DNA of 64,000 bases from Rhizobium sp. R634. GTDB taxonomy: Bacteria > Pseudomonadota > Alphaproteobacteria > Rhizobiales > Rhizobiaceae. The stretch's first letter is position 1. Every line of letters begins with the position of its first letter. A model generated the notes under the pieces. It saw only the letters and a program-made list of their open reading frames with translations, was not told where the DNA came from and did no database searches. The position numbers and the translations under genes are program-made. The stretch lies in contig NZ_LOKW01000024.1 in the NCBI RefSeq assembly GCF_002211305.1, positions 62,001 to 126,000 on the forward strand, given 5' to 3'. Positions 43,377-53,042 of this stretch are shown here, piece after piece.

Positions 43377-43964
43377 TTACCGCTGGTTCCAGCGGCGGAT
43401 GACCGGTTCGGTCAAGTCGTGTTCATAGCCGAGCACGCTGATGCTCGCGGTATCCAGCACGAAATGCGCACCGCCTTGCGGCGGGAGGCCGAGCCAGCGG
43501 GCGGCGAGCACACGCAGGAAATGCGAGCTCGAGAAGATCAGGATGCTGGCAGGCGCCTGGCGAATCGCATTGATGACGGCATCCGCGCGGGCGCCGACAT
43601 CAGCAGCGCTTTCGCCGTTCGGGCAGCCATCGCGAAAGAGCTGCCAGCCGGGGCGGTCCGCCAGAATAGCCTTCGTCGTGATGCCCTCGTAAGCGCCGTA
43701 ATCCCATTCGGCGAGATCTTCACGGATCACCGCGCCGGAGCCGAATCCGGCAAGCATGCAGGTCTTGCGGGCACGCGCGGACGGGCTCGACCAGACGGCG
43801 GAGACGGAAAGGCCCGCCAGCCGGTCGGCAAGCTTTCGGGCGGCGGCTTCGCCATTTTCCGTCAAGGGAATATCGCTTCGCCCGGTATGGCGCCCGGAAA
43901 GGCTCCATTCGGTTTCGCCGTGCCGCACGAGATAGATTTCGGGAAACGCACTGCTCATCGGCAT
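43377..43964 (-). CDS. Histidine phosphatase family protein
   Basis: 195 residues. The phosphoglycerate-mutase-type catalytic loop is LVRHGETEWSLSGRHTGRSD near residues 12-31, and the second active-site His lies in IFSSSHFLRVLAARWLG near 140. Similar proteins act as broad phosphatases or on phosphosugars; the substrate is unknown. It follows cfa on the same strand after 34 bases and may be co-transcribed. Confidence 0.9.
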   Translation of the reverse strand: MPMSSAFPEIYLVRHGETEWSLSGRHTGRSDIPLTENGEAAARKLADRLAGLSVSAVWSSPSARARKTCMLAGFGSGAVIREDLAEWDYGAYEGITTKAILADRPGWQLFRDGCPNGESAADVGARADAVINAIRQAPASILIFSSSHFLRVLAARWLGLPPQGGAHFVLDTASISVLGYEHDLTEPVIRRWNQR

Positions 43965-43998
43965 GCCCTTTCATGAAAACCGGCACAAATACTGACTG

Positions 43999-45258
43999 TC
44001 AGAACGTCACCTTCTCCAGCGGTGGGCGGTTCGCCTCGAACTCCTTCAGCTTCGCTTCGTTCCGGGCAAGGTAATTGCGGTTGTCGGGAACCGTGAACTG
44101 GTTCTTGGCGATCTGAATCTGGAGGATGAAAAGCTCATCCCAACGGAAGCCCATTTCCGAGCCGGCGAGATAAAATTCCCACATGCGGAAGAATTGCTCG
44201 TCGTAAAGCGCCACGGCTTCGGCCTTGCGCGCCACGAAACGCTCGCGCCAATGACGCAGCGTATAGGCATAATGCATCGGCAGGATTTCAACATCCCGGA
44301 CCAGCAATCCCGCCTTTTCAAGCGGCGGCAGGACCTCGCCGACCGAGGGAATGTAGCCGCCGGGAAAAATATATTTTTCGATGAAGGCGTTGGTGCCGAA
44401 GCTCGGCTTCGGACGGCCGATCGAGTGCAGGACCATGACGCCGTTGTCGTCGAGCAGGTCCGACACCTTGCGGAAGAAATTGCCGTAATTGCCGATGCCA
44501 ACATGCTCGAACATGCCGACCGAGACGATGCGGTCGAACTTCCGCCCGGTCATGCTGCGATAATCCTGCAGTTCGAACCGCACGCGATCTCCAAGCCCAC
44601 GCTTTTCGGCGCGCGTGCGCGACACCTTGAGCTGCTCTTCGCTCAGCGTAATGCCGGTGAAATCGGCGCCCTCCGTCGCCTCCGCCAGATACATGCCCAT
44701 GCCGCCCCAGCCGGAGCCGATCTCCAGGATGCGCTGGTTCGGCTCGAGCAGAAGCTTGGCGGCGATATGGCGTTTCTTCGCAAGCTGGGCCTCGTCGAGG
44801 CCGATGCCCGGCGGTTCGAAATAGGCGCAGGAATATTGCCAATCCTCATCGAGGAAAAGATCGAAGAGCTTGGCCGACAGATCGTAATGATGAGCGACGT
44901 TGTGCTTGTTGCGATTGACGGGCACGCGGCTCTTCAGCTGCTGCCAGGCAATGCGGCCGACGAGCAGCGCCGCCATCTTGAAATCGAAAATCTCATTGGT
45001 GGTGTTCTGCTTCACCAGCGACAGGAAATCGTAAATGTTGCCCTGTTCGAGAATGAACCGGCCCTGCATGTACATTTCGCCGAGCTTCATCGTCGGGTCG
45101 CGACGAATGGCATCCTCGGCCTCCTGATCGGCAACACGGGCGACAACCATGTCTCCGGTGCCGTCACCGATCATGTGGGTGTCGCCATTGGCAAGGGTAA
45201 GTTTCAAAGACCCCTTGCGGATGATTTGCTGGACGATCGAAAGGAAAGCCGACGCCAT
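43999..45258 (-). CDS. cfa: Cyclopropane-fatty-acyl-phospholipid synthase
   Basis: 419 residues. The SAM-binding motif LEIGSGWGGMGMYLAEATEG is near 175-194, followed by GITLSEEQL and the family segments IVSVGMFEHVG and YIFPGGYIPS. It adds a methylene group across cis double bonds of membrane phospholipids, typically in stationary or acid conditions. Length and N-terminal extension fit the Cfa/CmaS family. Whether this is the main Cfa of the genome or a second copy cannot be judged here. Confidence 0.92.
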   Translation of the reverse strand: MASAFLSIVQQIIRKGSLKLTLANGDTHMIGDGTGDMVVARVADQEAEDAIRRDPTMKLGEMYMQGRFILEQGNIYDFLSLVKQNTTNEIFDFKMAALLVGRIAWQQLKSRVPVNRNKHNVAHHYDLSAKLFDLFLDEDWQYSCAYFEPPGIGLDEAQLAKKRHIAAKLLLEPNQRILEIGSGWGGMGMYLAEATEGADFTGITLSEEQLKVSRTRAEKRGLGDRVRFELQDYRSMTGRKFDRIVSVGMFEHVGIGNYGNFFRKVSDLLDDNGVMVLHSIGRPKPSFGTNAFIEKYIFPGGYIPSVGEVLPPLEKAGLLVRDVEILPMHYAYTLRHWRERFVARKAEAVALYDEQFFRMWEFYLAGSEMGFRWDELFILQIQIAKNQFTVPDNRNYLARNEAKLKEFEANRPPLEKVTF

Positions 45259-45391
45259 GGACGCCTCGCAAATGTGACAGGATGGTCACATCAACTTAAT
45301 AACTCTCCTTCGCCTTACAAGCGCCGGATTTAGCACTCTTTCGAGAACTTTGCCAAACTGTTGCATTTTTGCCGAAAGGCAGGCTAAGCCC

Positions 45392-47701
45392 TTATTTTCG
45401 CTTCATGGCTTCGGCAAGTGCCGCGCCGAAGGCGCCCTGGCTTTCCTGTTTCGGAGCGGCCGGCCGGCGATCGTTCTGCGGCCGCGAACCCTGACTTCCC
45501 CGAGAATCACCGCGCGGGGGAGGCGCCGAAGAACCGTCGTCGCGCCGCATCGAAAGACCGATCCGCTTGCGTTTGGCATCGACCTCGACGACGCGCACCT
45601 TGACGACGTCGCCGGCCTTCACGACCTCGTGCGGATCCTTGACGAAACGGTCGGCAAGCTGGGACACATGCACAAGACCATCCTGGTGCACGCCGATATC
45701 GACGAAGGCGCCGAAGGCTGCAACATTGGTCACCGTGCCTTCCAGCACCATGCCGGGCTTCAGGTCGGAAATTTCGTTGACGCCTTCGGCGAAGGTCGCG
45801 GTCTTGAAGCTCGGACGCGGGTCGCGGCCGGGCTTTTCCAGCTCGGCGATAATGTCGCGAACCGTCGGCAGACCGAATTTCTCGTCGATGAACTGGCGCG
45901 GGTCGATCGATTTCAGGACAGCGCTGTCGCCCATCAGCGCGCGCAGATCGCGGCCGCAGGCGGCGACAATCTTCTTGGCGACACCGTAGGCTTCGGGGTG
46001 AACCGAGGAGGAGTCGAGCGGCTCCTTGCCGTTCGGGATGCGCAGGAAGCCGGCACATTGCTCGAAGGTGCGGCCGCCGAGCCGAGCGACCTTCAACAGA
46101 TCGCGCCGTGTCTCGAAACGGCCCTCGCTGTCGCGGTGGCGGACGATGGCATCGGCGATCGACGGCCCGAGGCCGGAGACGCGGGCGAGCAGCGGCGCGG
46201 ACGCGGTGTTGAGATCGACGCCGACGGCATTCACCGCATCTTCGACCACGGCGTCGAGCGAGCGCGACAGCTTCTGCTGGTCGACATCGTGCTGATACTG
46301 GCCGACGCCGATCGACTTCGGCTCGATCTTGACGAGTTCGGCGAGCGGATCCTGCAGACGGCGTGCAATGGAGACGGCGCCGCGCAGCGATACGTCGAGA
46401 TCCGGGAATTCGGCCGCTGCGGTCGCCGAGGCGGAATAGACCGAGGCGCCGGCTTCGGACACGATAACCTTGGTCGGCTTCGGCGCCGGCAGCTCGGCCA
46501 GCATGTCGGCCACCAGCTTTTCCGTTTCGCGGCTGCCGGTGCCGTTGCCGATCGAGATCAGCTCGACATTGTGCTTGCGGATCAGCGATGCGAGTTCGAT
46601 CTGCGCGCCGCGTACGTCGTTTCGCGGCTGGAAGGGATAGACGGTCGAGGTCGCCACCACCTTGCCGGTGCCGTCGACGACGGCGACCTTGACGCCGGTG
46701 CGGATGCCGGGATCGAGGCCCATCGTCGCGCGCGAGCCGGCGGGGGCGGCGAGCAGCAGATCCTTGAGATTGCGGGCGAAGACATGGATCGCCTCCTCCT
46801 CGGCCCTCTCGCGCAGTTCGCGCATCAGGTCGAGCGAGAGCGACATGGAAAGCTTGACGCGCCAGGTCCAGCTCGCGACCTCCATCAGCCAGCGGTCGCC
46901 GGGACGGCTCGCGCCGATCTCGTAGGCAGCGGCGATCATGCGTTCAACAGGCTTGTTCGGAGAAGCGGTCTCGGCGTCGGCCTCGATCGTCAGCGTCAGC
47001 ACTTCCTCGTTCCAGCCGCGCAGCATGGCGAGCGCGCGGTGGCCGGGCGCGGTCGCCCAGCGTTCGGAATGGTCGAAATAATCGGAAAACTTCTCGCCCG
47101 TTGTCTGCTTGCCGTCGACGACCTTCGCCTTCAGCAGGGAGGCCTGGCGCATATGGGCGCGCAATCTGCCGAGCAGATCGGCATTTTCGGCAATGCCTTC
47201 GGCGATGATATCGCGTGCTCCTTCGAGCGCCGTTTTCACATCGGGCACATCCGCCGTGATGAAGCCCTCGGCCAATACCGGCGGTTCCCGGCCGCGATCG
47301 GCAAGGATCGTCTCGGCGAGCGGACCGAGGCCACGCTCGCGGGCGATCTCGGCGCGGGTGCGCCGCTTCGGCTTGTAGGGCAGATAGAGATCCTCGAGCT
47401 CGGCCTTGGTTTCGGCGCCGGCGACTTTCCCCATCAGCTCGTCGGTCATCTTGCCCTGACCGGTGATCGATTCGACGATCGCAGCGCGCCGGGCTTCGAG
47501 TTCGCGCAGATAGACCAGCCGCTCGGCGAGATTGCGCAGCTGCGTGTCGTCAAGTCCGCCCGTCACCTCTTTGCGGTAGCGGGCGATGAATGGCACGGTG
47601 GCGCCTTCGTCGAGCAACTCGATGGCGGCCTTGGCCTGATCCGGCCGGGCATTGATTTCGGCCGCGATACGGGCTGCGAGAAAGCGGAGGTCAGCGGCCA
47701 T
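45392..47701 (-). CDS. tex: Tex-family S1 RNA-binding protein
   Basis: 769 residues from the ATG at 47701 (AGGAAATCTC upstream); the frame stays open further up but runs into a repeat. Domains in order: N-terminal Tex helices (DEGATVPFIARYRKEVTGGL), YqgF/RNase H-like core (MGLDPGIRTGVKVAVVDGTG near 335), helix-hairpin-helix region (DLNTASAPLLARVSGLGPSI) and a C-terminal S1 domain (GMVLEGTVTNVAAFGAFVDI). The tail after S1 is basic and disordered. Tex binds RNA and affects transcription; details are unclear in rhizobia. Confidence 0.95.
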   Translation of the reverse strand: MAADLRFLAARIAAEINARPDQAKAAIELLDEGATVPFIARYRKEVTGGLDDTQLRNLAERLVYLRELEARRAAIVESITGQGKMTDELMGKVAGAETKAELEDLYLPYKPKRRTRAEIARERGLGPLAETILADRGREPPVLAEGFITADVPDVKTALEGARDIIAEGIAENADLLGRLRAHMRQASLLKAKVVDGKQTTGEKFSDYFDHSERWATAPGHRALAMLRGWNEEVLTLTIEADAETASPNKPVERMIAAAYEIGASRPGDRWLMEVASWTWRVKLSMSLSLDLMRELRERAEEEAIHVFARNLKDLLLAAPAGSRATMGLDPGIRTGVKVAVVDGTGKVVATSTVYPFQPRNDVRGAQIELASLIRKHNVELISIGNGTGSRETEKLVADMLAELPAPKPTKVIVSEAGASVYSASATAAAEFPDLDVSLRGAVSIARRLQDPLAELVKIEPKSIGVGQYQHDVDQQKLSRSLDAVVEDAVNAVGVDLNTASAPLLARVSGLGPSIADAIVRHRDSEGRFETRRDLLKVARLGGRTFEQCAGFLRIPNGKEPLDSSSVHPEAYGVAKKIVAACGRDLRALMGDSAVLKSIDPRQFIDEKFGLPTVRDIIAELEKPGRDPRPSFKTATFAEGVNEISDLKPGMVLEGTVTNVAAFGAFVDIGVHQDGLVHVSQLADRFVKDPHEVVKAGDVVKVRVVEVDAKRKRIGLSMRRDDGSSAPPPRGDSRGSQGSRPQNDRRPAAPKQESQGAFGAALAEAMKRK

Positions 47702-48121
47702 GAGATTTCCTGTTTCGACGAAAGTTGCGGGACCATAGCGGCGAAAAGCGGCAAGGCAATGCCCGACTGTGGTTTCCACAGCGGAAGTTGTTGGATGGGA
47801 ATCATCGGCATTGTCCCGTGGAGCCCCCTCATCTGCCTGCCGGCATCTTCTCCCCGAGGGGAGAAGCGGAATCGTAGCGGCGTCTCGCCCTCCTGGAGCT
47901 ACCGCTTGTGGAGCCCAGGGCAAGCGGCTTGCTCCTCTCTTCTCCCCAGCGGGGAGAAGGTGGCCCGAAGGGTCGGATGAGGGGGCCACACGGCACAACG
48001 CCTACCAACCATCCACCCCATCACTCTCTTCCGTTTTTGCGGTTGTGCAGATGCGGCATTCTTTGATAGCAGAAGCAACGTTTTGGATCGCCCTGCCCGC
48101 GGGCGCAAGGAAAAGAGTGCC
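47702..48121. other. Intergenic region between tex and glyS
   Basis: No gene seen. The middle is occupied by the mosaic repeat at 47818-47989. The remaining sequence holds the divergent promoters of tex and glyS; no operator was recognised. Confidence 0.5.
47818..47989. repeat. Full-length mosaic intergenic repeat
   Basis: Outer arms GTGGAGCCCCCTCATC (47818-47833) and GATGAGGGGGCCAC (47976-47989) are complementary apart from two bases. Two inner hairpins, CTTCTCCCC-GA-GGGGAGAAG and CTTCTCCCC-AGC-GGGGAGAAG, flank a GCTACCGCTTGTGGAGCCCAG-like centre. This is the best preserved copy in the window of a rhizobial intergenic mosaic element (RIME-like). Confidence 0.75.
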
Positions 48122-50236
48122 ATGCCAAACCTTCTTCTCGAACTCCGCTCCGAAGAGATTCCGGCCCGCATGCAGCGCAAGGCTGCCGGCGATCTGAAGA
48201 AGCTCGTGACCGATGCGCTCGTCGAAGCGGGTCTGTCCTATGAGGGCGCGCGCGAATATTGGACGCCGCGTCGGCTGGCGCTCGACATTCACGGCCTGAC
48301 GGCCCGCTCCGCCGATGTGCGCGAGGAGCGCAAGGGGCCGCGCACCGACGCCAACGAGAAGGCGATCGAGGGCTTCCTGCGCGGCGCCGGCCTTTCCTCG
48401 GTCTCCGAGGCGCAGGTGGTGAGCGATCCGAAGAAGGGCGATTTTTACGTGGCGGTCATCTCAAAGCCCGGTCGCGCGGCTGAAAAGATCATCGCCGAGG
48501 TGATGCCCGGCATCATCCGCGATTTCCCTTGGCCGAAATCCATGCGCTGGGGCAAAGCCTCCTCCAAGCCGGGCGCGCTGCGCTGGGTGCGGCCGCTGCA
48601 GTCGATCGTCTGCACCTTCGGCCCCGAGCATGAAGAAACGGTCGTCATCCCCTTCGAGATCGACGGCATCACTGCCTCGAACGTCACCTACGGCCATCGC
48701 TTCCATGCGCCGGAGGCGATCACCGTGCGCCGCTTCGACGATTATGCGGCGAGCCTCGAAAGGGCCAAGGTCATCCTCGACGCCGAGCGGCGCAAGGACA
48801 TCATTCTGCACGACGCCCGCGACATCGCTTTCGCCAACGGGCTCGAGCTGGTGGAAGACGAAGGGCTGCTGGAGGAAGTCTCCGGTCTTGTGGAATGGCC
48901 GCAGGTGCTGATGGGGTCCTTCGAAGAGGATTACCTCTCCATCCCCTCCGAGATCATCCGGCTGACGATCAAGACCAACCAGAAGTGCTTCGTCACCCGC
49001 AAGCAGGGTGAGGAAGGGCTATCGAACAAGTTCATCCTCATCTCCAATATCCAGGCGACGGATGGCGGCAAGGAAATCGTTCACGGCAACGGCAAGGTCG
49101 TGCGCGCCCGGCTTTCGGACGCGCTGCATTTCTGGAAGCGCGACCAGGGCAATCTACCGGATCTCGAAACGCTGACGGCTTCGGCCGAGAAGTTCGGCCT
49201 CGACCTGAAGAAGCCGCTCGATCAGCGCATGGCCAAACTCGATGCGCTCAATGTGACGTTCCACGCCAAGCTTGGCACACAAGGGGCGCGCGTCGCCCGC
49301 ATCCGCGCGCTGGCATCCGAGCTCGCGAAGATCACCGGCGCCGACGCAACTCTCACCGATCGCGCCGCCGTGCTGGCAAAGGCCGATCTGCGCACCGAAG
49401 CGGTCGGCGAATTCCCGGAGCTGCAGGGCTTGATGGGCCGCAAATATGCGGTGCTGCAGGGCGAGAATGCCTCCGTCGCCGCGGCCATCGAGGACCACTA
49501 CAAGCCGCAAGGCCCATCGGACCGTGTGCCGGAGGACAAGGTGGCGATCACGGTCGCTCTTGCGGACAAGCTCGATACGCTGATCGGCTTCTGGGCGATC
49601 GATGAAAAGCCGACCGGCTCGAAGGATCCCTTCGCGCTGCGCCGCGCCGCCCTTGGCGTCGTCAGAATCCTGCTGGAGCGCAGGATCCGCCTGCCGCTTC
49701 TAGCGACCGTCAGGGATGCCGACCTGCTCTCCTTCTTCCATGATCGCCTGAAGGTCTATCTGCGCGATCAGGGCGCCCGCCACGATCTCATCGATGCCGT
49801 GCTGACGCCCGAAGCCGACGATCTGCTGATGGTGGCGCGCCGCGTCGAGGCGCTGACGGCCTTCATCACCTCTGAGGACGGCAAGAACCTGCTTGCCGGC
49901 ACCAAGCGGGCCACACAGCTGCTCGCCGCCGAAGAAAAGAAGGGTACCGTCATCGCCGATGCCGTCGCGGAAGCGCTCTTGAAGCTCGACGCCGAAAAGG
50001 AACTCTTCGCGGCCATATCGAGCGCCTCCAAGGATGCGGCGGAGGCCGTCGCCGGAGAGGACTTCCGCTCGGCAATGGCAGCACTTTCCAAGCTGCGCGG
50101 CCCTGTCGACCGCTTCTTCGAAGACGTTCTCGTCAACGACGAGGACGCCGCCATTCGCGCCAACCGCCTCGCTTTGCTCCGGCTGATCCGCGAAGCGACG
50201 GGAACGGTCGCGGATTTCTCGAAGATATCGGGTTAA
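48122..50236 (+). CDS. glyS: Glycyl-tRNA synthetase beta subunit
   Basis: 704 residues, normal for GlyS. The N-terminus LLLELRSEEIPARMQRKAAGD is diagnostic; also seen are WPKSMRWGKASSKPGALRWVRPL and the C-terminal segment ADKLDTLIGFWAIDEKPTGSKDPFALRRAALG. It binds tRNA-Gly in the alpha2beta2 enzyme with GlyQ. The ATG at 48122 gives the typical N-terminus. The partner gene glyQ is on the opposite strand about 9 kb away, so the two subunits are not co-transcribed here. Confidence 0.97.
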   Translation: MPNLLLELRSEEIPARMQRKAAGDLKKLVTDALVEAGLSYEGAREYWTPRRLALDIHGLTARSADVREERKGPRTDANEKAIEGFLRGAGLSSVSEAQVVSDPKKGDFYVAVISKPGRAAEKIIAEVMPGIIRDFPWPKSMRWGKASSKPGALRWVRPLQSIVCTFGPEHEETVVIPFEIDGITASNVTYGHRFHAPEAITVRRFDDYAASLERAKVILDAERRKDIILHDARDIAFANGLELVEDEGLLEEVSGLVEWPQVLMGSFEEDYLSIPSEIIRLTIKTNQKCFVTRKQGEEGLSNKFILISNIQATDGGKEIVHGNGKVVRARLSDALHFWKRDQGNLPDLETLTASAEKFGLDLKKPLDQRMAKLDALNVTFHAKLGTQGARVARIRALASELAKITGADATLTDRAAVLAKADLRTEAVGEFPELQGLMGRKYAVLQGENASVAAAIEDHYKPQGPSDRVPEDKVAITVALADKLDTLIGFWAIDEKPTGSKDPFALRRAALGVVRILLERRIRLPLLATVRDADLLSFFHDRLKVYLRDQGARHDLIDAVLTPEADDLLMVARRVEALTAFITSEDGKNLLAGTKRATQLLAAEEKKGTVIADAVAEALLKLDAEKELFAAISSASKDAAEAVAGEDFRSAMAALSKLRGPVDRFFEDVLVNDEDAAIRANRLALLRLIREATGTVADFSKISG

Positions 50237-50292
50237 GAATGCGGGCCTCGGCGGTCTGGCATTGCGGCCGCCGCGGCGTTATTCAATGAGGC

Positions 50293-50781
50293 ATGCAAAA
50301 CAGGATTCTCGTCAGTGCCTGCCTCATGGGCCATGCCGTCCGCTATGACGGGCAGGCGAAGCCGTTGCTTCATCCTGCAATCGAGAGATGGTGGGCAGAA
50401 GGGCGGCTGGTGACGATCTGTCCGGAGATGTCGGCGGGCATGCAGGTGCCGCGGCCGCCGGCGGAGATTGCGAATGGGGCAAGCGGTGAAGACGTGCTGG
50501 CAGGCAAGGCGCGGGTCGTCGAGAGCACCGGCGCAGACGTGACGGAAGAGTTCATGCAGGCTGCGGAAAACGCCGTCACGCTCGCCAGCCAGGCCGGTTG
50601 CCGCTACGCGCTGCTCATCGAAGGCAGCCCGTCCTGCGGATCCGATTTCATCTATGACGGGACGTTTTCCAGACGCAAGCAGGCCGGCAGCGGCGTGACG
50701 GCGGCGGCATTGAAAGCGGCCGGCGTCGAGGTGTTTTCCGATCGCGAGATCGAGCGGCTGATCGAACGTGTTTCCGACTGA
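50293..50781 (+). CDS. DUF523-family protein
   Basis: 162 residues with the DUF523 pattern: ILVSACLMGHAVRYDGQAKP, VTICPEMSAGMQVPRPPAEI, and LIEGSPSCGSDFIYDGTFSR with conserved cysteines (C9, the CPE cysteine and SPSCG). The family is common and has no firm function; the conserved Cys set suggests metal or sulfur chemistry. Same strand as glyS after 56 bases. Confidence 0.88.
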   Translation: MQNRILVSACLMGHAVRYDGQAKPLLHPAIERWWAEGRLVTICPEMSAGMQVPRPPAEIANGASGEDVLAGKARVVESTGADVTEEFMQAAENAVTLASQAGCRYALLIEGSPSCGSDFIYDGTFSRRKQAGSGVTAAALKAAGVEVFSDREIERLIERVSD

Positions 50782-50794
50782 TCATCCATAAGGA

Positions 50795-50819
50795 ACGGCC
50801 GCCGGAAACCGGCGGCCGT
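50795..50819. terminator. Strong hairpin between converging DUF523 and chemoreceptor genes
   Basis: ACGGCCGCCGG-AAA-CCGGCGGCCGT is a perfect 11-bp stem. No T-run follows on either strand, but its place between two gene ends suggests transcript termination or 3' end protection. Confidence 0.5.
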
Positions 50820-50855
50820 CCAGTCTTTGGCGATGAAAACAGGTCGCCCGGTCTG

Positions 50856-52679
50856 TTAGGCGGCGCGGCGGCCTCGATGCATGGCCGGCTGAGCGCCGGC
50901 GGCGCCGACGCGGAAGCCGCGGATAAGATCGACCAGCTCGTCGGTATCGCTGGCCAGCGTTTCGGCCGAGGCCGTGGTCTCTTCGGCCATGGCGGCGTTC
51001 TGCTGGGTGGCAGCGTCGAGCTGGTTCATCGAAGATGAGATCGACCGCAGCGTCGTGTCCTGCTCGGAGGCGCTGTGGGCGATCTTGGCGACGATCTCGT
51101 TGGCGGCCTTGATCTGGTCGGAGATGCGCTTCAGCGCCTCGCCTGCCTCGCCGACCAGACGGACGCCGTGATCCACCTGGGTGGAGGAGCGGGCGATCTG
51201 GTCCTTGATCTCCTTTGCCGCGGCGGCGGACCGCTGGGCAAGTTCGCGCACTTCCTGGGCGACGACCGCAAAGCCCTTGCCGGATTCGCCAGCGCGGGCC
51301 GCCTCGACGCCGGCATTCAGCGCCAGGAGGTTGGTCTGGAAGGCGATCTCATCGATGACGCCGATGATCTTCGAAATTTCCGAGGACGACTTCTCGATAC
51401 CGCTCATCGCCTCGATCGCCTGGCTGACGATGGCATCGCTATGGGTGGCCTCGGTGCTGACGGAATGGACGCGCTGGCTGGCTTCGTGTGCGCCATCGGC
51501 TGTCTGGCGGACGGCGACTGTCAGCTCGTCGAGAGCGGCTGAGGTCTCCTCCAGGCTTGCAGCCTGGCGTTCGGTGCGCTGCGACAGCTCGTTGGAAGCG
51601 CGGCGGATTTCTTCCTTGCTGGTGCCGATATCGCTGCCCTTGGCGCTGACCTTGGCCATGGCGGCTTCCAGATGCGACAGCGCATCGTTGAAGTTGTCGC
51701 GAAGGGCGGCGTATTTCTGACCGAGATCGGCGCAGCGGACGGTGAGATCGCCGCGGGCGATCATCTCCAGCGCCTGGCCGATCGTCGCCACGACCCGGGC
51801 CTGAAGTGCGGCTTCGTCGTGCTGCTGGCGCAGATTGTTTTCACGCTCGCTTTCCAGCGCCAGCTGCTGGGCCGCTTCGCGATCCGACATCGCGTGACGC
51901 TCCCTGATCTTTTCCTGCAGCGACTGTGTCGCCTTCGCCATCATGCCGACTTCATTGTTCATGGCCGTATGCGGGATGGCGATGGAGACATCCTCTTCGG
52001 AGACAGCCTTCAGGGCGGCATGGACGTTGTTGAGAGGTCCTGAAATACCGCGGATGACGACGTAGGCGGCTGCCATGGCAAGGAAAAACAGAACGATGCT
52101 GCCGGAGAGCGCGGTCAGGATCGTGCTGTCTATCTGCGCATCGAGATCGTCCATGTAGACGCCGGTGACGACGACGACTTTCCAAGGGTCGAAGGCCTGT
52201 CCATAGGCCGTCTTGCGGTAATCGCCGGCCGGTTGGCCCGGTTTGCTGGTGGAATAAAATTCGACAAGGCCTCCGCCCTGCTGACCGAGCTTGACCAGCT
52301 CTTCGCGATAGAGCTTGCCCTTGCTATCCGCCTGCCCCTTCAGGTTCTGTCCGACCTTCGCGGCGTCGTAGTGGAACAGCATCTGGACGTCGTAGCTATA
52401 ACCGAAGAAATAGCCGTCCGGATCGTATTTCATTCCGTTGACGGTGGTATAGGCCTGCTTCTGGGCGTCCTCGAGCGTCATTTCGCCCGCAGCGACCTTG
52501 GCCTGGTAAAGCTTGAGAACGGAGACCGCCGACTGAACCTCGGCTCGGAGCATGTCGTAGCGCTCCTTGTAGATCGCATCGACCGAGGAGCGGATCTGCA
52601 GGGAGGTGGCGACCGCAAAGGCGATCATCAGGCCGACGACCAGCAATATAAGCTGCTTCGATATTTTCAGATTTTTCAT
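50856..52679 (-). CDS. Methyl-accepting chemotaxis protein with single-Cache sensor
   Basis: 607 residues from the ATG at 52679. Transmembrane segments lie at about 10-30 and 189-210. Between them is an sCache_2 domain with the characteristic GMKYDPDGYFFGYSYDVQML and DPWKVVVVTGVYMDDLD. HAMP and a long signalling domain follow, with tip DEIAFQTNLLALNAGVEAAR. The C-terminus ends HRGRRAA without the W--F tether. sCache_2 receptors usually sense small organic acids; the ligand is unknown. Start choice rests on the Met before KNLKISKQL and family length. Confidence 0.92.
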   Translation of the reverse strand: MKNLKISKQLILLVVGLMIAFAVATSLQIRSSVDAIYKERYDMLRAEVQSAVSVLKLYQAKVAAGEMTLEDAQKQAYTTVNGMKYDPDGYFFGYSYDVQMLFHYDAAKVGQNLKGQADSKGKLYREELVKLGQQGGGLVEFYSTSKPGQPAGDYRKTAYGQAFDPWKVVVVTGVYMDDLDAQIDSTILTALSGSIVLFFLAMAAAYVVIRGISGPLNNVHAALKAVSEEDVSIAIPHTAMNNEVGMMAKATQSLQEKIRERHAMSDREAAQQLALESERENNLRQQHDEAALQARVVATIGQALEMIARGDLTVRCADLGQKYAALRDNFNDALSHLEAAMAKVSAKGSDIGTSKEEIRRASNELSQRTERQAASLEETSAALDELTVAVRQTADGAHEASQRVHSVSTEATHSDAIVSQAIEAMSGIEKSSSEISKIIGVIDEIAFQTNLLALNAGVEAARAGESGKGFAVVAQEVRELAQRSAAAAKEIKDQIARSSTQVDHGVRLVGEAGEALKRISDQIKAANEIVAKIAHSASEQDTTLRSISSSMNQLDAATQQNAAMAEETTASAETLASDTDELVDLIRGFRVGAAGAQPAMHRGRRAA

Positions 52680-53042
52680 GATTCCTCGCAACGGGAACGG
52701 CAAAATACATTCCGGTGCGGTCTTCTACCGCCTGTGCGAGCGCCGAAGGGACGACGCGTCTACTGCTGCTAAATAACATGCTGCGACCGGCGAGGAACCA
52801 TCACTGCTCACCCCATAAGAAATCTTTAATTTAACGAAAAACGATGCAAAGTTTCCCTAAAAATCTGGGGTGGGGATGACCCGGAAAACCTCGGACTTTC
52901 ATCCGCTGGTCGTAGACCGATCGGTTTTCAAAGAGCGTCTCGAAGCAAGAATGCACCCCCGCTTCTCTTCGAGGGTGCATTCGGTCCACCGAGGTGGAAC
53001 CCCAAACGATCGAAACCTTGATCGGGCAGGGGCAGGGAACTT
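52680..53042. other. Intergenic region upstream of the Cache chemoreceptor
   Basis: No convincing gene. A perfect inverted repeat, GAATGCACCC (52949-52958) and GGGTGCATTC (52973-52982) with a 14-base loop, lies about 60 bases past the end of the secreted protein gene and may end that transcript. An AT-rich block at 52820-52865 probably belongs to the chemoreceptor promoter. Confidence 0.45.

Noticed and set aside
45350..47980. An 876-codon open frame opposite tex
   Set aside because: It mirrors tex exactly, has no family motif and lacks a ribosome site. GC-rich third positions remove stops on the complementary strand; the same applies to the long frames opposite dxs (17351-19069), DUF1217 (38676-40400), bioMNY (2679-4037) and the HDAC gene (14082-15446).
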